Assembly (NCBI GenBank): GCA_032821775.1
Contig: JAVLRN010000003.1
Location: forward strand, 868,001-932,000
Direction: 5' to 3'
DNA: 64,000 bases
Source: Sanguinoderma infundibulare
Taxonomy: Eukaryota; Basidiomycota; Agaricomycetes; Polyporales; Polyporaceae
Shown: piece after piece, positions 1 through 10,769 of the stretch
Layout: every line of letters starts with the position of its first letter
Numbering within the stretch: position 1 is the first letter of the stretch
Translations under genes and position numbers: made by a program
Notes under the pieces: generated by a model
What the model was told of the DNA's origin: nothing
Databases searched by the model: none
What the model saw: only the letters and a program-made list of their open reading frames with translations

Positions 1-625
1 GACTATCCAGACCAAGCCTTGGTTGAAAACATATCTTACAACGTGAACCAAAACATCGCAGAGCCGGATCGTGACCGTGTGGTCGTGCAGGTACTGATGA
101 CACGTAAGTTTGCTGGAAACACGATCCTCATCCGCGCACTTTTAGGGTTACATCTGGGGGTACCCCGTGGAGCCTTTGCTCCAGCAGCTTCCAGTCGAGC
201 TTCACAATGCGAAGGGCGCCTTCGACCTGATAATACTCTCTGACCTTATCTTCAACCATTCTCAAGTACGTTGCATCGCGACTACCTTTTCACGACGTTC
301 ATTGAAACACTTAACCAGCACGACGCCATGCTCAAGACGTGCGACCTCGCGCTCGCCAAATCAAGACCTGCTTGCGTCTTAGTCTTCTATTCACACCACC
401 GACCGCATCTCGCGCATCGCGACATGGAGTTCTTCCGGAAAGCCCGCGAACAGGGCTGGGCCTGCGAGGAGATCCTGACGCGGAAGTACCCTGTGAGTGT
501 GTTGTACGCCGACAAAGTAAAGATGCTAACATGCTGCGATATCGTAGCCCATGTTTCCCGAGGATCCAGGAGAGGAGGAAGTACGCGCAACGGTACATGG
601 GTGGCGGCTGACCCGTAGGCTATAA
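1..625 (+). CDS. EFM7: EFM7-type protein N-terminal/lysine methyltransferase (5' partial)
   Basis: This is the C-terminal part of a class I SAM-dependent methyltransferase. Its family (fungal EFM7, formerly NNT1) methylates the N-terminus and a nearby lysine of elongation factor 1A in the cytosol. The frame is open at base 1, so the start lies upstream. I read four exons: 1-90, 146-265, 319-492 and 548-625, with GT-AG introns between. Diagnostic stretches are WGYPVEPLL, the acidic-hydrophobic segment LIILSDLIFNHS, the FYSHHRP strand and the closing PMFPEDPGEEEVRATVHGW, which matches the conserved end of the family. The SAM-binding glycine motif must lie before the window. The gene is followed tail to tail by the GNAT gene about 260 bases away. 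A more distant METTL21-like lysine methyltransferase is the alternative. Confidence 0.8.
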
Positions 626-886
626 GCACCGTCTCGTCAACTTGATACACACCAAGACGGTTGGAGGCGATCCCTCGATGATGTATTCCCGTCCGCACTC
701 GGAGTTCCTATTTTCACGAGCACCGATGACCGTCGCAGCCAAAATCAAGTGGTACTGCATATATTCCTTATCCGGCGAAGAATAAACCCGACTCAAACTT
801 AGACCTCACCCTGACCGCAGTCAGAACGAGACGACTTTTCTCTGCTTTGCGGCTCCCTCACCATCTGCAGATGAAACGATGAGAAA

Positions 887-1913
887 CTACATAATCCTCT
901 CAAACTGTACACTCACTATTCGCACGGGCACGGGAGGTCCATTCCAGGCCGGATTATCCATCCCAACCCACTGTTCCCGCACCTTTTTATATCCGCGGCT
1001 CTCGTAGAATCTATCCGCGTCTGAGGTTACAAGCCAGACAGCCAGACTCTGTTCATCCGCCTGAAGACAGAAAGGGATTCAGAACCCTGGTGGGGGAAAC
1101 ATACAGTATAGGTCACGTACAATTCTGTGGACCGCATTCACCAACGCCGTGCCATAGCCACGCCCTTGTCTCTTCCTTGAAACCGCGAGGCTTTGAAGTT
1201 CGATCATGTCGTTAATCTTCTTGCCGAACGCCGACCTCGCCAAGCACTGAGCCATTTCGTTGTACTCCTTCTTTCTCTGGGTCAAGGACAATACTGAGCG
1301 CTAACATGCCAGCGCAGCCTGAAGCCCAAGAATTTCGTACCTTGGCAAGCTCTGTGGGCTCCGTCCACTTCAACGCCTTCTTCAGCCACAACACCAGTTT
1401 CCCCCGTTGTTCCCAAGATGGACGACTGGAGCCAGTCAGCGCACAACGACAAGCGAATGGCACAAAACCGTAGCTCACTACAAACAAATTGCGTTTCCGT
1501 GTTCGATGGTAAAACCTCTGCGACGACGGATCACGTCCGAGAGGTTCAAATGCATGTTCACTTTTTCACGCATCAAGAAGAAAGGTGAAGGGTCGGCAGC
1601 CTGTCCGCATGTTCAGGAGCTTCGGTGAATATTTGCACGGCCTGCAGCCGGGATCGAGAGCCGTACCTTGTAATAGCGGTATATGGAGTCTTCCTCATAT
1701 GCCTTCAATGAACGCCTAGTGACTTTCGGGACGTGACCTGCAGCAACCCATGTCAATCGACGTGCTTCGACACCAGGTATGAACACACTCACAGTAACGC
1801 AGCGGCTGAATGTCAATGCTGCTCTCTACTGCGAGTGTAACGTAGGCAACTGGTTTGCCGCTCGTAAGCAGGGGTGTTTGCTCGTTCTGAGACGCCGTCG
1901 GAGTGGCAGCCAT
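887..1913 (-). CDS. GNAT-family N-acetyltransferase
   Basis: The protein is a GCN5-related acetyltransferase, which transfers acetyl from acetyl-CoA to an unknown amine. The acetyl-CoA loop is visible as SRKRQGRGYGTALV (the Q/RxxGxG/A motif A), followed by the last strand and helix with the text DADRFYESRGYKKV. Exons I can read run from ATG at 1913 (MAATPTASQNEQTPLL), through ARRLTWVAAGHVPKV and AADPSPFFLMREKV, to exons at 1121-1276 and 887-1060 joined in frame. Between the part ending TIEHGNAIC and the part starting VSYGFVPF, near 1480-1490, the frame changes by one base without a convincing intron. This is either a 39-base intron starting GTTTTA or a real frameshift. The layout is typical of orphan GNATs in agaric genomes, so the substrate cannot be named. 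Confidence 0.75.
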
Positions 1914-2241
1914 GCTTTCTGACAACTGCAACGTCTATGAAAGTCAGTGGATGGCTCAAGAGTCAAGACGAGGACATAATGATATTGTCTGTTTTGTATG
2001 CTCAACAGGATCCAGGTCCATCCGCAGCACACGTTGACAGCTGCGTAAGGGTAAATTGATGGAGGTCGCTGCGCGCGCGGTACCGATGTCTGACGAGGGT
2101 GGCAACGGGCGCCATGGAGAGCTCATGTGGCTCACGTTTCTGAAGCATTACAGCTTCAGAATGAAGGTCATGAGAAGTTTGGTGCGTGCAACAGTAATAG
2201 TACAAGTGCCGATCTCATTGTAATGTCTAGAATTACGTCTT
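1914..2241. other. Intergenic, GNAT upstream and CCT2 downstream
   Basis: This stretch lies between the GNAT start and the CCT2 stop. Both genes read leftward, so it should hold the CCT2 3' UTR and the GNAT promoter. Several short open frames cross it, but none shows a recognisable motif. Confidence 0.5.
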
Positions 2242-4302
2242 CTATACTGCTTCCCGCCTTCGTGGCGTAGCCCTCAAGATATCGTCAACGCTGCAATTGC
2301 CTGGTTATTCTGCGTCTCTCACTTCCACAAAGACGACAACTTACCGAAGGATCATCTCAGCCGCTTCACTGGCACTGATCACTACTTGTCTCTTGAGCTT
2401 GTAGCTCTCCGTTACCCCCAGTTTTACCATGGACCCAACTATGCCTTCGTTCATATCTAGAAGAGTTTTAAGTCACCGGTGTACCACAAAGCTACTAGAC
2501 CTTGACATACCAAGCCCCGCATGGCTATCGCCCTCGTAGTGGGCTGCCCTGAGCTTCGCGACCAGGTCAGAGGAGTCATAGCCTGCGTTGTCAGCAAGGA
2601 TGGTTGGGATCATCCTGAGCGCCTTGCCGAACGCCTCAGCGGCAATCGCCTTCTTGCCCTGAACTTTGCGAGCCTCCTCCTCAACCGCACAGCTCATGAG
2701 CATCTCTGAACAGCCACCACCAAGCACAATGCGGGTCTCCTTGACGGTTTGAGACAGGACAGAAAGTGCGTCGTGGAGCGAGCGGTCGGCTTCGTCGATC
2801 ATCTGATTGGTTGAACCGCGGAGGACAACCGTGCACGCTTCACCTGCGGCGACACCGGAGAACTTGATCAACTGACCGACGATGCCATGTCAATAGTTGT
2901 TGTTGCGCAAACAGTGAAGATTTCAGACACCTTGTCCTCGCCAATCATGATCTCCTCGATGAGCTCACATCGACCAAGGGTGACAAGCTCGGGATGGTCG
3001 AATGTGCTGGCAATCTCGCCTCCAGTCACGAGCGCAAGACGTTCGACGCCCTCGAAGTCGGCATGTTCGATGGTGAGGATACCCTTCTCGGCGAGCAACG
3101 CCTCGGGATAGTTGTAGATGAGTTGGCGGTTGACAAAACAGTTGATGCCGTGTGCTGCGATTGCGTCCACCTTGGCCTTCATTTTCTCCTGAAGAGAACG
3201 TCAATTTTAGCAGTCGTTGATAAGGATGTGGAATAACAGACCTTCTCGGCGCGCTCGAGCTCGGCCAATTTGCCGGTGCTATCGACCTTTATGCGAGCAC
3301 CGAAGACCTTGATCTTGTCGGTATCCATAGCTTACGAAAAAGTGAGGCTTCCGAGACGGATCGTACGAGGACGAACTCACAGGTGTTTGCGATGAGGATC
3401 TTGGCATTTTCTAACCGTTTAGGGCAATTGGTGCCAATGGTCTTGTCGAGAATGAAGCCTGAGGTAGGCTTGAGATACTGGTGAGATCGTATTAAGGAGA
3501 AATAACTCGGACCTTCGTCCAAATAAGAGTCGGTCAGCTTGCCGCCAACCTTCTTGATTATTTGGATGTGTTCCAAGTCTGTCGAGCCCTGGGTGGGCTG
3601 TAAGAGACAGAGAGGAAGGAAGGGAATGGAGCGTGACAAACTTTGAGGCGGAGGACAGCATCGACGGCGAGGTTTGCAAAGTAGTCCTTGTCCTGGGAGA
3701 GGACTTTTGAGGAGAGGGTTGTGCGGGCGATGTTGACGAGATCTTGCCTAAAGCGAGCAGGATCGGTGCTGGATGGAAGTAAAGGGATATGATGTGGAAG
3801 GTGCGCCGGATGATAATAGACAAGAGATACCTGTTATCCGTTGCAGCCTTCTCGAGTGCGCGAAGAGAGGCAGCACTGGCTATGCGGAAACCCTCGATGA
3901 TGGTCTGGGGGTGGATCTTCTGGGCAATAAGCTTTTCTGCTTCCCTGAGAAGCTCTGCTGCGAGGACGCAAACAGATGTTGTGCCGTCGCCGACTTCGTC
4001 GTCCTGGACTTTTGAGATGTTGACGAGGATCTTGGCGGCGGCATTATCGAGTTGAATGGACTTGAGGATGGTCGCACCGTCGTTGGTGACATTGATGTCC
4101 CCCGAAGACGCGGACTGAAGGATCTTGTTCATGCCCTTGGGTCCGAGCGTGGATTTGACGAGATCTCCAAGCGCGAGTGCACCAACGAAGGAAGCAAGAC
4201 GGGCATTCTCCGCCTTCTCCTCGGTGGCCTAGAGGACTGATGAGAGATGGCGGACGGCGACGGACGGGACCATACCTCTGCACCGAAAATGTTCATGGAC
4301 AT
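2242..4302 (-). CDS. CCT2: Chaperonin TCP-1 subunit beta (CCT2)
   Basis: This is the beta subunit of the cytosolic TRiC/CCT chaperonin, the ATP-driven double ring that folds actin, tubulin and WD-repeat proteins. The start is MSMNIFGAE in a 27-base first exon (4276-4302), and the next exon begins [14 protein letters not shown]. The ATP-binding signatures are clear: [22 protein letters not shown] and the phosphate/metal site [10 protein letters not shown]. The apical domain reads GFILDKTIG, and the C-terminal equatorial part has [21 protein letters not shown] and GGGCSEM. The last residues before the TAG are ATPRRREAV. Several short introns interrupt the middle. Length and motif order agree with a full-length subunit of about 525 residues. 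The beta assignment rests on the [14 protein letters not shown] and [13 protein letters not shown] text. It shares a 332-base intergenic stretch with the divergent PMT2. Confidence 0.95.
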
Positions 4303-4634
4303 CGCAAAGTGGACGAGCAGGCAACGAACGACGACGACTTGGAGGATGCGCACGGGCGAGAGCTGAGCAGGAACTCAGACTCCCTCGAGACTCAGAAGGA
4401 GAACGCGAAAAGTGCTATCACGTGGTATATGATTGGCGCGTGACTGGTTCCTGCTGCGTTCAGGATCGCTGTCAGAGGCAAGTGCAGTGCGAGTGTCCGC
4501 TGTCCACGTCGACGAGACCGCCATCGACCGTGCGGACGGACACCGACCGACGCTGATATCCTTCATAGTCTCTCCTTTCTTCCTTTCTTCCTTCTCTCTC
4601 AGCGGTCTGGCTTTTGGCCCCGGCTGTATAGACA
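4303..4634. promoter_or_regulatory. Shared divergent promoter of CCT2 and PMT2
   Basis: These 332 bases separate the start codons of two divergently transcribed genes, so both promoters must lie here or overlap the 5' ends. A pyrimidine-rich tract (repeated ctttc and ttctc) lies at about 4562-4600, just upstream of PMT2, which is common before fungal transcription starts. No clear TATA box is visible. The arrangement is read directly; the promoter role is inferred. Confidence 0.6.
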
Positions 4635-7600
4635 ATGTCTGGCAGCGTGCGAGCACGCAGGCAGGCTTCCCCTCCCGGCCGCCATGTACAACCCGCTGCG
4701 TCCCAACGGTTCCCCCATCCCAGACAGGACCATCTTGACGCAGACGAACGTCGCGAAGCTGCCTCGAGAGGCCTCCGCCCTGGTCGCAAGTCCTATCCCA
4801 TCGGAGGTCTCAACCTTTCTTCTGGCGAGTGGAAGCTCCTCGCCGCCGTCCTGATCGTTGCATCCGCAGTCCGCCTTTTCCGCATCTCTCAGCCCAACAG
4901 TGTTGTGTACGTACGTCTCGTTTCTCATCCCTCCTACTCCCCTCTCACCTTCTGCCTCTGCCCACTTCCAGTTTCGACGAAGTCCACTTCGGCAAGTTCG
5001 CCTCCAGGTACATCAAGTCCTCCTACTTTGTCGATGTCCACCCTCCTCTTGCAAAACTCCTCATTACGCTCGCCGGCTGGATCTTTGGCTACGATGGTAA
5101 CTTCGACTTCAAAGACATCGCAAAGTTCGTTTCCCTCTTCCCATCCCCACTTCGTTGCACTGACGTCATACCAGGGCGTACCAGAACGTGCCTTACGTCG
5201 CAATGCGTATGGTCCCCGCCCTCATGGGCATTGCCACCGTTCCTCTCGCCTATCTTACTCTTCGTGCCTTGGACTGCCGTGTCACAACCGCCCTTCTCGC
5301 CTCCCTCTTCATCACCTTCGAAAATGGCATGATCACCCAGTCCAGACACATCCTCCTTGACTCCCCTCTCATCTTCTTCACTGCCCTCACCACCTTCGCC
5401 TGGACCGCTTTTTGCAACGAGAACCACCACGAGCCTTTCACTGATTCCTGGTGGATATGGCTCTCCATGACTGGTCTTTCCCTCGGCGCTGTAGTCAGCT
5501 GCAAGTGGGTCGGCCTCTTCACCATCGCCACCGTTGGTTTAGGCACCCTCAAGCAATTGTGGGATCTCCTTGGCGACCTCCGCGTTCCACCCAAACTCTT
5601 TCTCAGGCATTTCCTCTCTCGCGCTCTATGCCTCATCCTCATCCCTATCATCTTCTACATGTCCATGTTCGGCATCCACTTCCTCGTACTCAGCAACTCG
5701 GGTGAAGGTGATGGTTTCATGAGCTCCGAGTTCCAACACACCCTCAATGGACGCGGTATGGCCGACACCTTCGCTGACGTCGCCATTGGCTCCCAAGTCA
5801 CCTTTCGACATGTCAATACTCAGGGCGGTTATTTACACTCCCACCCTCACCTTTACCCTGGCGGCAGCAAGCGTAAGTTTCCATCCGTTCTCTCCATGTC
5901 AATTTAGGGGACTGACCCCTCGTTGCTTCAGAGCAGCAAATCACCCTCTACCCCCACCGTGACAACAACAATGATTGGCGCATCGTGAACGCATCCGCAG
6001 ACGGTGATCCATACACCAACTGGAACGATCGCGACATCTCTTACATCACCTCTGGCACTCGCGTCAAGATTCGACACGTTCAGACCGACAAGTCCCTCCA
6101 TTCACACGATGTCCGCCCTCCCGTCTCCGACGTCGATTTCCAACAGGAGGTGTCAGGATACGGCATCCCTGGATATGCCGGCGACACAAACGATGATTGG
6201 ACAGTCGAGATCTACAAGGGCGACAAACGTGACAAGGAGTCAGGCAAGCGTCTCAGGACCCTGAGGACGCAGTTCCGGTTGAGGCACGTTATGACCGGCT
6301 GCTACTTGTTCTCGCACAAGGTCAAGCTCCCGGAGTGGGGTTACGAGCAGCAAGAGGTGACGTGCAACAAGCAAGCCGTCTTGGCCAACTCGCTTTGGTA
6401 CATCGAGACCAACCATCACCCGAAACGTAAGCCTTCTTCACATGCGCTATACTGGCGATCTTACCGTATGCAGTGCCGGACACCGCGCCCAAGGTCAACT
6501 ACAACCTGCCCGGTTTTTTCTCCAAGTTTTTGGAGCTTCAACAAGTGATGTGGACGACCAATGCCGGGCTCACCGACCGCCACACGTATGACTCGCGTCC
6601 TGACGCGTGGCCTCGCCTACGTCGTGGTATTGTCAGTGGTCTCTTGCTCATCCCAAATGCTTGCTTATGGTTCTTGGACAGAATTTCTGGGTGAAAGATC
6701 ACCGCCAGATCTATCTAGTGGGCAACCCATTGGTCTGGTACCTCAGCACCGCCGCTGTCTTTGCCTACGTTGCAACCCGTGGTTTCCTCATCCTCCGTGC
6801 CAAGCGTGGCTACAGGGATTTCGAGAACAGTAAGCCTTGTGATCCAACCGCATTTCGCTCCATCTCACGATGTCCGTTTCAGCCAAAGTAGTCAAGTATG
6901 ATGCCATCTGTGGATTCCTTTTTGTCGGTTGGGCTCTGCACTATGTGCCCTTCTACATCATGAGCCGTCAACTGTTCTTGCACCACTACTTCCCGGCGCT
7001 GTACTTCGCCATCCTGCTGTCATGCACTGTGTTCGACCTCGTCACGTTCACGCTCCGACCGCGCACTCGGCTACAAATCGCTGCTGTGCTTCTCGTCATC
7101 GCCGTATGGAACTACTCGTACTTCAGCCCCCTCGCTTATGGCCTTCCATGGACCAAGAGCAAATGTTATAGGGCAAAGTGGTTGAAAACCTGGGATTTCT
7201 CTTGGTAAGGTTGAAACATGTGGACATTGTGGGCTTGACTAATATGCCCCCGTCATTATAGCAATGACTTCTTGGACGATGTAAGTTGATCTTAGGTCTG
7301 TGAGTCCATGACCTTCTCTCATGCAGACCTCCAGTATTCGCACTACAAGGGCGCGGCTCCGACACAGCAGGTCTCACCCCCAGCAGTCGTCAACGAGCCT
7401 CCGAACCAAGGCGCGGTCCATGTTGGCGAGCCGATCAAGCTCGATCAGCAGCCGCCTGCGGACGCTGACACAACTACCCTTACTTTCGGCCAAGCCGAGC
7501 CTGGTCGCGATATTTTCGGCGATCATCCGCACAACGATCTGAAGAGCAAGGAAGGTCAGGCGCCACAAAAGAAGGATGAGGAAGCCGACAAGGAGAAGGT

Positions 7601-7832
7601 GGACGTCGAGTCAGTCACGGAAGTACCGACGGCCGCGTCGGCTGCGTCGGCTGCGTCGGAAGCGGTCGAGAGCTCGTCGCCGGCTGGTACGTCTACCGCT
7701 CAAACCTCGGCCTCAACGGCGGCTACGGAAAAGGCGCATGACCACGACCATACGGAGGGTCCGAAAGGTCAGGAAGAGGCTGAGGCGGACCGCGCTCGCG
7801 AGGAACTCTTCCCCGACGCGAAGCAGGATTAA
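4635..7832 (+). CDS. PMT2: Dolichyl-phosphate-mannose-protein mannosyltransferase, PMT2 family
   Basis: This multi-pass ER membrane enzyme moves mannose from dolichyl-phosphate-mannose to Ser/Thr of secretory proteins, usually as a heterodimer with a PMT1-family partner. The catalytic luminal loop shows FDEVHFGKFAS with the essential Asp-Glu pair, then VDVHPPLAKLL. Hydrophobic segments follow (LMGIATVPLAYLTLRAL, IFFTALTTFAW). Three MIR motifs occupy the central loop (VTFRHVNTQGGYLHSHPHL, VKIRHVQTDKSLHSH, FRLRHVMTGCYLFSH). VSGYG, SLWYIETN and GLTDRHTYDSRP favour PMT2 over PMT1 and PMT4. Short introns cut the gene. The last one, about 7280-7332, joins NDFLDD to YSHYKG. A tail of about 150 residues rich in Glu, Ala and Ser follows the last membrane segment, longer than in yeast and presumably cytosolic. 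The family is certain; the PMT2 subfamily is likely. Confidence 0.92.
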
Positions 7833-8600
7833 CTGTAGTCATTCTTTCTTCTCTCGATCGGCTTCCCTGCGCCTCGTTTGTTGTTTCGTGACTCGTTCTC
7901 GGTCATCCTATATATTGATAACGGTACAAGGTTGTAAATGCATGGACTTTGTCATGACATGTAAGAGACAAGCGTCTGACTAGACGTAGACCATGTTGCG
8001 CCATCGTCTATCTGGACTTGGGGCGGTGGCGAAGAAGGGTGACAACGGATGCGGGCCTTGAGGGCGTTGCGCGACCGAGGCATCGTCTTCACTGACAATG
8101 GGTCGATAATGCAGATGAGAGACGGAGAGATAGGATGAAGTACTGCGAGCTTTGCAAGACTCTGGAAAAATGGTGCCAACTGCGGTCGCGTTGCATATAC
8201 ATAGCCTAACCGCATTGTCTTCCTGCGCGGCTGACATTTAAAGTTGGACATGAGATGTCATCGCTGTTCTAGCGGAAGTAGAGTGCACGGTTCGAGCAGG
8301 CAAATTTACTCGCAGACGTTTCTGCACGGCGATAAGCCAGACGAAATCGCCGCAGTACTTTAGGTCTCGGTCCCAAACTATTCAATCCAGGCACAACATG
8401 CATGGAGGATACTACTCACATATCCATATCCGTTAGTCCGTACAGATCGAGCCCGGGTGCTGTCGACGACAAGCCAGCCGCCCACTCGCGGCTGGCACCC
8501 CACCTATCTTGCACTCCTACCATCATCTGCTAGTCAGAACCCCTTTCATACTCATACTCATCGCTGCTGCGCAGTACCCTCCACCATCTTCATCATCACC
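7833..8600. other. Intergenic, PMT2 3' side and orphan-gene promoter
   Basis: This stretch follows the PMT2 stop. The first 150 bases look like a 3' UTR. A leftward open frame at 7980-8237 (85 codons) has no recognisable motif and no splice context, and I do not call it. The final 100 bases are pyrimidine-rich, as expected just before the next start codon. Confidence 0.5.
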
Positions 8601-9436
8601 ATGTCTTGCCCCACCTCCCCCATGTCTTGCCCCACCTCCCCCATCCTCCGCGACTCCATCACCTCCCCCGTCCTCCGCCCCGGCGCCTTGGCTCGCACGC
8701 CCTTCGGCACCTCCTTCTTCAAGCTCAAGGTTGGCGCCGTCGATCCCGACACCGGCTCCAGATCCAGCGCGTTTGTCAAGCAGCCGATTACTGCCCAGAT
8801 GCGGGAGGAGATTCGCGCCTGGGAGAAGCTCCAGCAGACCGCTAGGCTTCCCTGGCACAGAGCGCATGCGGCCAGACTCCGGAAGAATCGCCTTCTTGTA
8901 GGAAACGACGCTGGCGTCGCTCCTCCGGCCATCAAGAGAACCGTCGGCCTTGGGTTGGAGGTGGACGGGGCTGGCTACCCCGGCCACTTTCCGCCTGACG
9001 TCAACGGTCCGCTGACACGGATCCGCGTCGACGAACCTGTCTTTACGACGTACGCACCGGTCGACGAGGACCTTGACCTCCCCTGGCCCGATACGTACTC
9101 GACCATCTCCGACTCGAATGGCTTCGTCGCCATCGACATGGCCGACGGCGCCGATGATACCAGCAGGCGGTCGCCCAAGGTAAGCCTTTCTTTCGCGACA
9201 TTCAGGGACGTTTGAAAACTCACCTTCCCTCTCAGGTTGCGCGAACGAAAAGCTCCCTGAGCCTTTGGTCTCGCTTCCTCAGCGCGCTTCGTCCTGCAGT
9301 TGTAGATGCTGGAGGAGGTATTGGATTTGGCGATCCAAGCAGGGAGATGGCGACTTACTGCTTGTGTAACCAAGTTGCCCTCGGAACGGGAGGATTTGCG
9401 TCTATGGACTATCGGGCTTCGATCACACTACGGTAG
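8601..9436 (+). CDS. Orphan protein with duplicated N-terminal heptad
   Basis: I do not recognise this protein. It starts at ATG 8601 and opens with a 21-base unit repeated twice (8601-8642), giving MSCPTSP twice. Exon 1 (8601-9179, 193 codons) joins in phase 0 to exon 2 (9236-9436) across a clean GT-AG intron and ends at TAG. Visible features are the basic stretch WHRAHAARLRKNR, an acidic patch ending in DMADGADDTSRR, and WSRFLSALRP. No membrane segment or enzyme motif is seen. The TAG at 9434-9436 is also the AG of a possible acceptor. The same frame continues open beyond it (SAFWDRTVGVDSTSSN), so a further intron from about 9315 may extend the gene into the Asp-rich coding up to 9922. It lies in an accessory island and is probably lineage-specific. 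Confidence 0.5.
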
Positions 9437-9922
9437 TCGGCATTCTGGGATCGGACCGTAGGCGTCGATTCTACCTCGTCCAACCCTCCTCCCGTCCTCA
9501 GCACCCACGTGGCGGAGCTGCACCGCGTACTCTCCGGCCTCGAGAGCACTGGTGTTCTCGGCGGTATGTTCCTTGCTTTTAATTCTATCGTTTTACGTCA
9601 GCTTAATGTTCGTCTTCGCCTGACAGGCACACGGGCGGACACGGGCGCGGATAAGGACTTGAACGCGAACTCGGACTCGGACTTCGACTTCGACCGGAAT
9701 ACGGACATGGCGCGATTACGGACGCTGGACTTGGACTCGGACTCGGACGCGGACTTGAATACGGACATGGCGCGATTACGGACAAGGCGCGATTACGGAC
9801 GCTGGACACGGAGACGGACAGGAAGACGGTCGCTGGACTCGGGCGCGAAGATGGAGACGGACGCGGTATCATGCGCTGGTCGCATTCTGTCGGACTCTGC
9901 TAGGAGGACTCGCGCTCGCTGA
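9437..9922 (+). other. Asp-rich repeat coding, possible extra exons of the upstream orphan gene
   Basis: The stretch opens with a well-formed coding run (VLSTHVAELHRVLSGLESTG) ending at a plausible donor near 9562. A pyrimidine-rich intron ending ctgacag follows, and then an exon of degenerate six-base units of the type ggactc and ggacgc. In frame this reads as Asp-Ser and Arg-rich text (DSDSDFDFDRNTDMARLRT) to a stop at 9920-9922. The 26-base unit aatacggacatggcgcgatt plus acggac occurs twice, about 57 bases apart. The coding status is uncertain. The alternative is a decaying minisatellite next to the gene. Confidence 0.4.
9700..9830 (+). repeat. Direct repeats of GGACTC-type units
   Basis: Two near-identical blocks containing aatacggacatggcgcgatt start near 9700 and 9757, and a third partial copy of gcgattacgga follows near 9788. 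They sit in a background of six-base ggactc/ggacgc units. The periodicity in multiples of three keeps the frame open. Confidence 0.7.
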
Positions 9923-10769
9923 ACTTTTTGCTTTTTCAGGCTTGGACTCCGCAAGTTTCGGGCGATCCCGGGGGAGGCGAACAGTGACGGCCGCCCTGTT
10001 TGTCTTTCCTGGGGTTTGCTTGGCGACGTCGGTCCTCAAGACACAGGTACGTATCCCGAGGGAGGGACTCCGGTCCTGGCGCATACCTCTCCGTGGTCCT
10101 CGGGACGAGTACCTGCTTGCGAGCAGGGAAACCGAAATGCGCTTTTCATCGTTTTGTGGCCTATCTCGAGTTGGTGCGGTGGTGCTTATTGTGCCCGTCC
10201 GTTTCTGTCAAGTCTCAGACACTCCGAATAGACCTCGAGTTGTGTATCGGCTCCTGCGAGCTCGGGATGAACCCGATGCTTACACATAAATTCGAAAGCA
10301 AGATTCTAGGGTGAAGAGAGCTCGTTGAGAAAACAGACGCGTGCTCAGCAGCTGCGTCTCTCGATATCCAGCCTAGTATGATATCGAACATGTTTAACGA
10401 TGTCCGCTATTGCAAGTTCGCCAGCCTCTCTCCATAGTACTCAGGAAGCGAAATGGAAAACAACTTCGGGGTCCGTCTTCAAGCAACAACATGGAATTCC
10501 TGTGTCGCTTCCTCGAGCTTGCGACCCCTATATTCGATCCTAACATTATACGGCATCGATCGTCCACACATCATGCAAGAAGAGGTCGGAAAGCACGGAC
10601 ACAATACAATTCCGAGTTCAAACACACATGGGCATTCCGGGAATGCATGTCCAGCATGCGTCGAACGGAACCCAAGTACAGAAGAAGCGCAGAGTCCGCG
10701 AGCTCAGTCCAAGAAACAGTCCAAGAAACAGTCTAAGAAACAGACAAAATCCGATCCCGATCCGCTTCA
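9923..10769. other. Intergenic, no clear gene
   Basis: Several overlapping short frames are present on the plus strand, but none has recognisable motifs or a convincing intron. A short run of the nine-base unit ccaagaaac/tctaagaaac lies near 10705-10745. I see no RNA gene. Confidence 0.4.

Noticed and set aside
7980..8237. 85-codon minus-strand frame after PMT2
   Set aside because: No recognisable domain, no splice context, and it sits where a 3' UTR and promoter are expected.
9942..10289. 115-codon plus-strand frame after the Asp-rich repeats
   Set aside because: It opens with a non-ATG start and has no motif or intron support.
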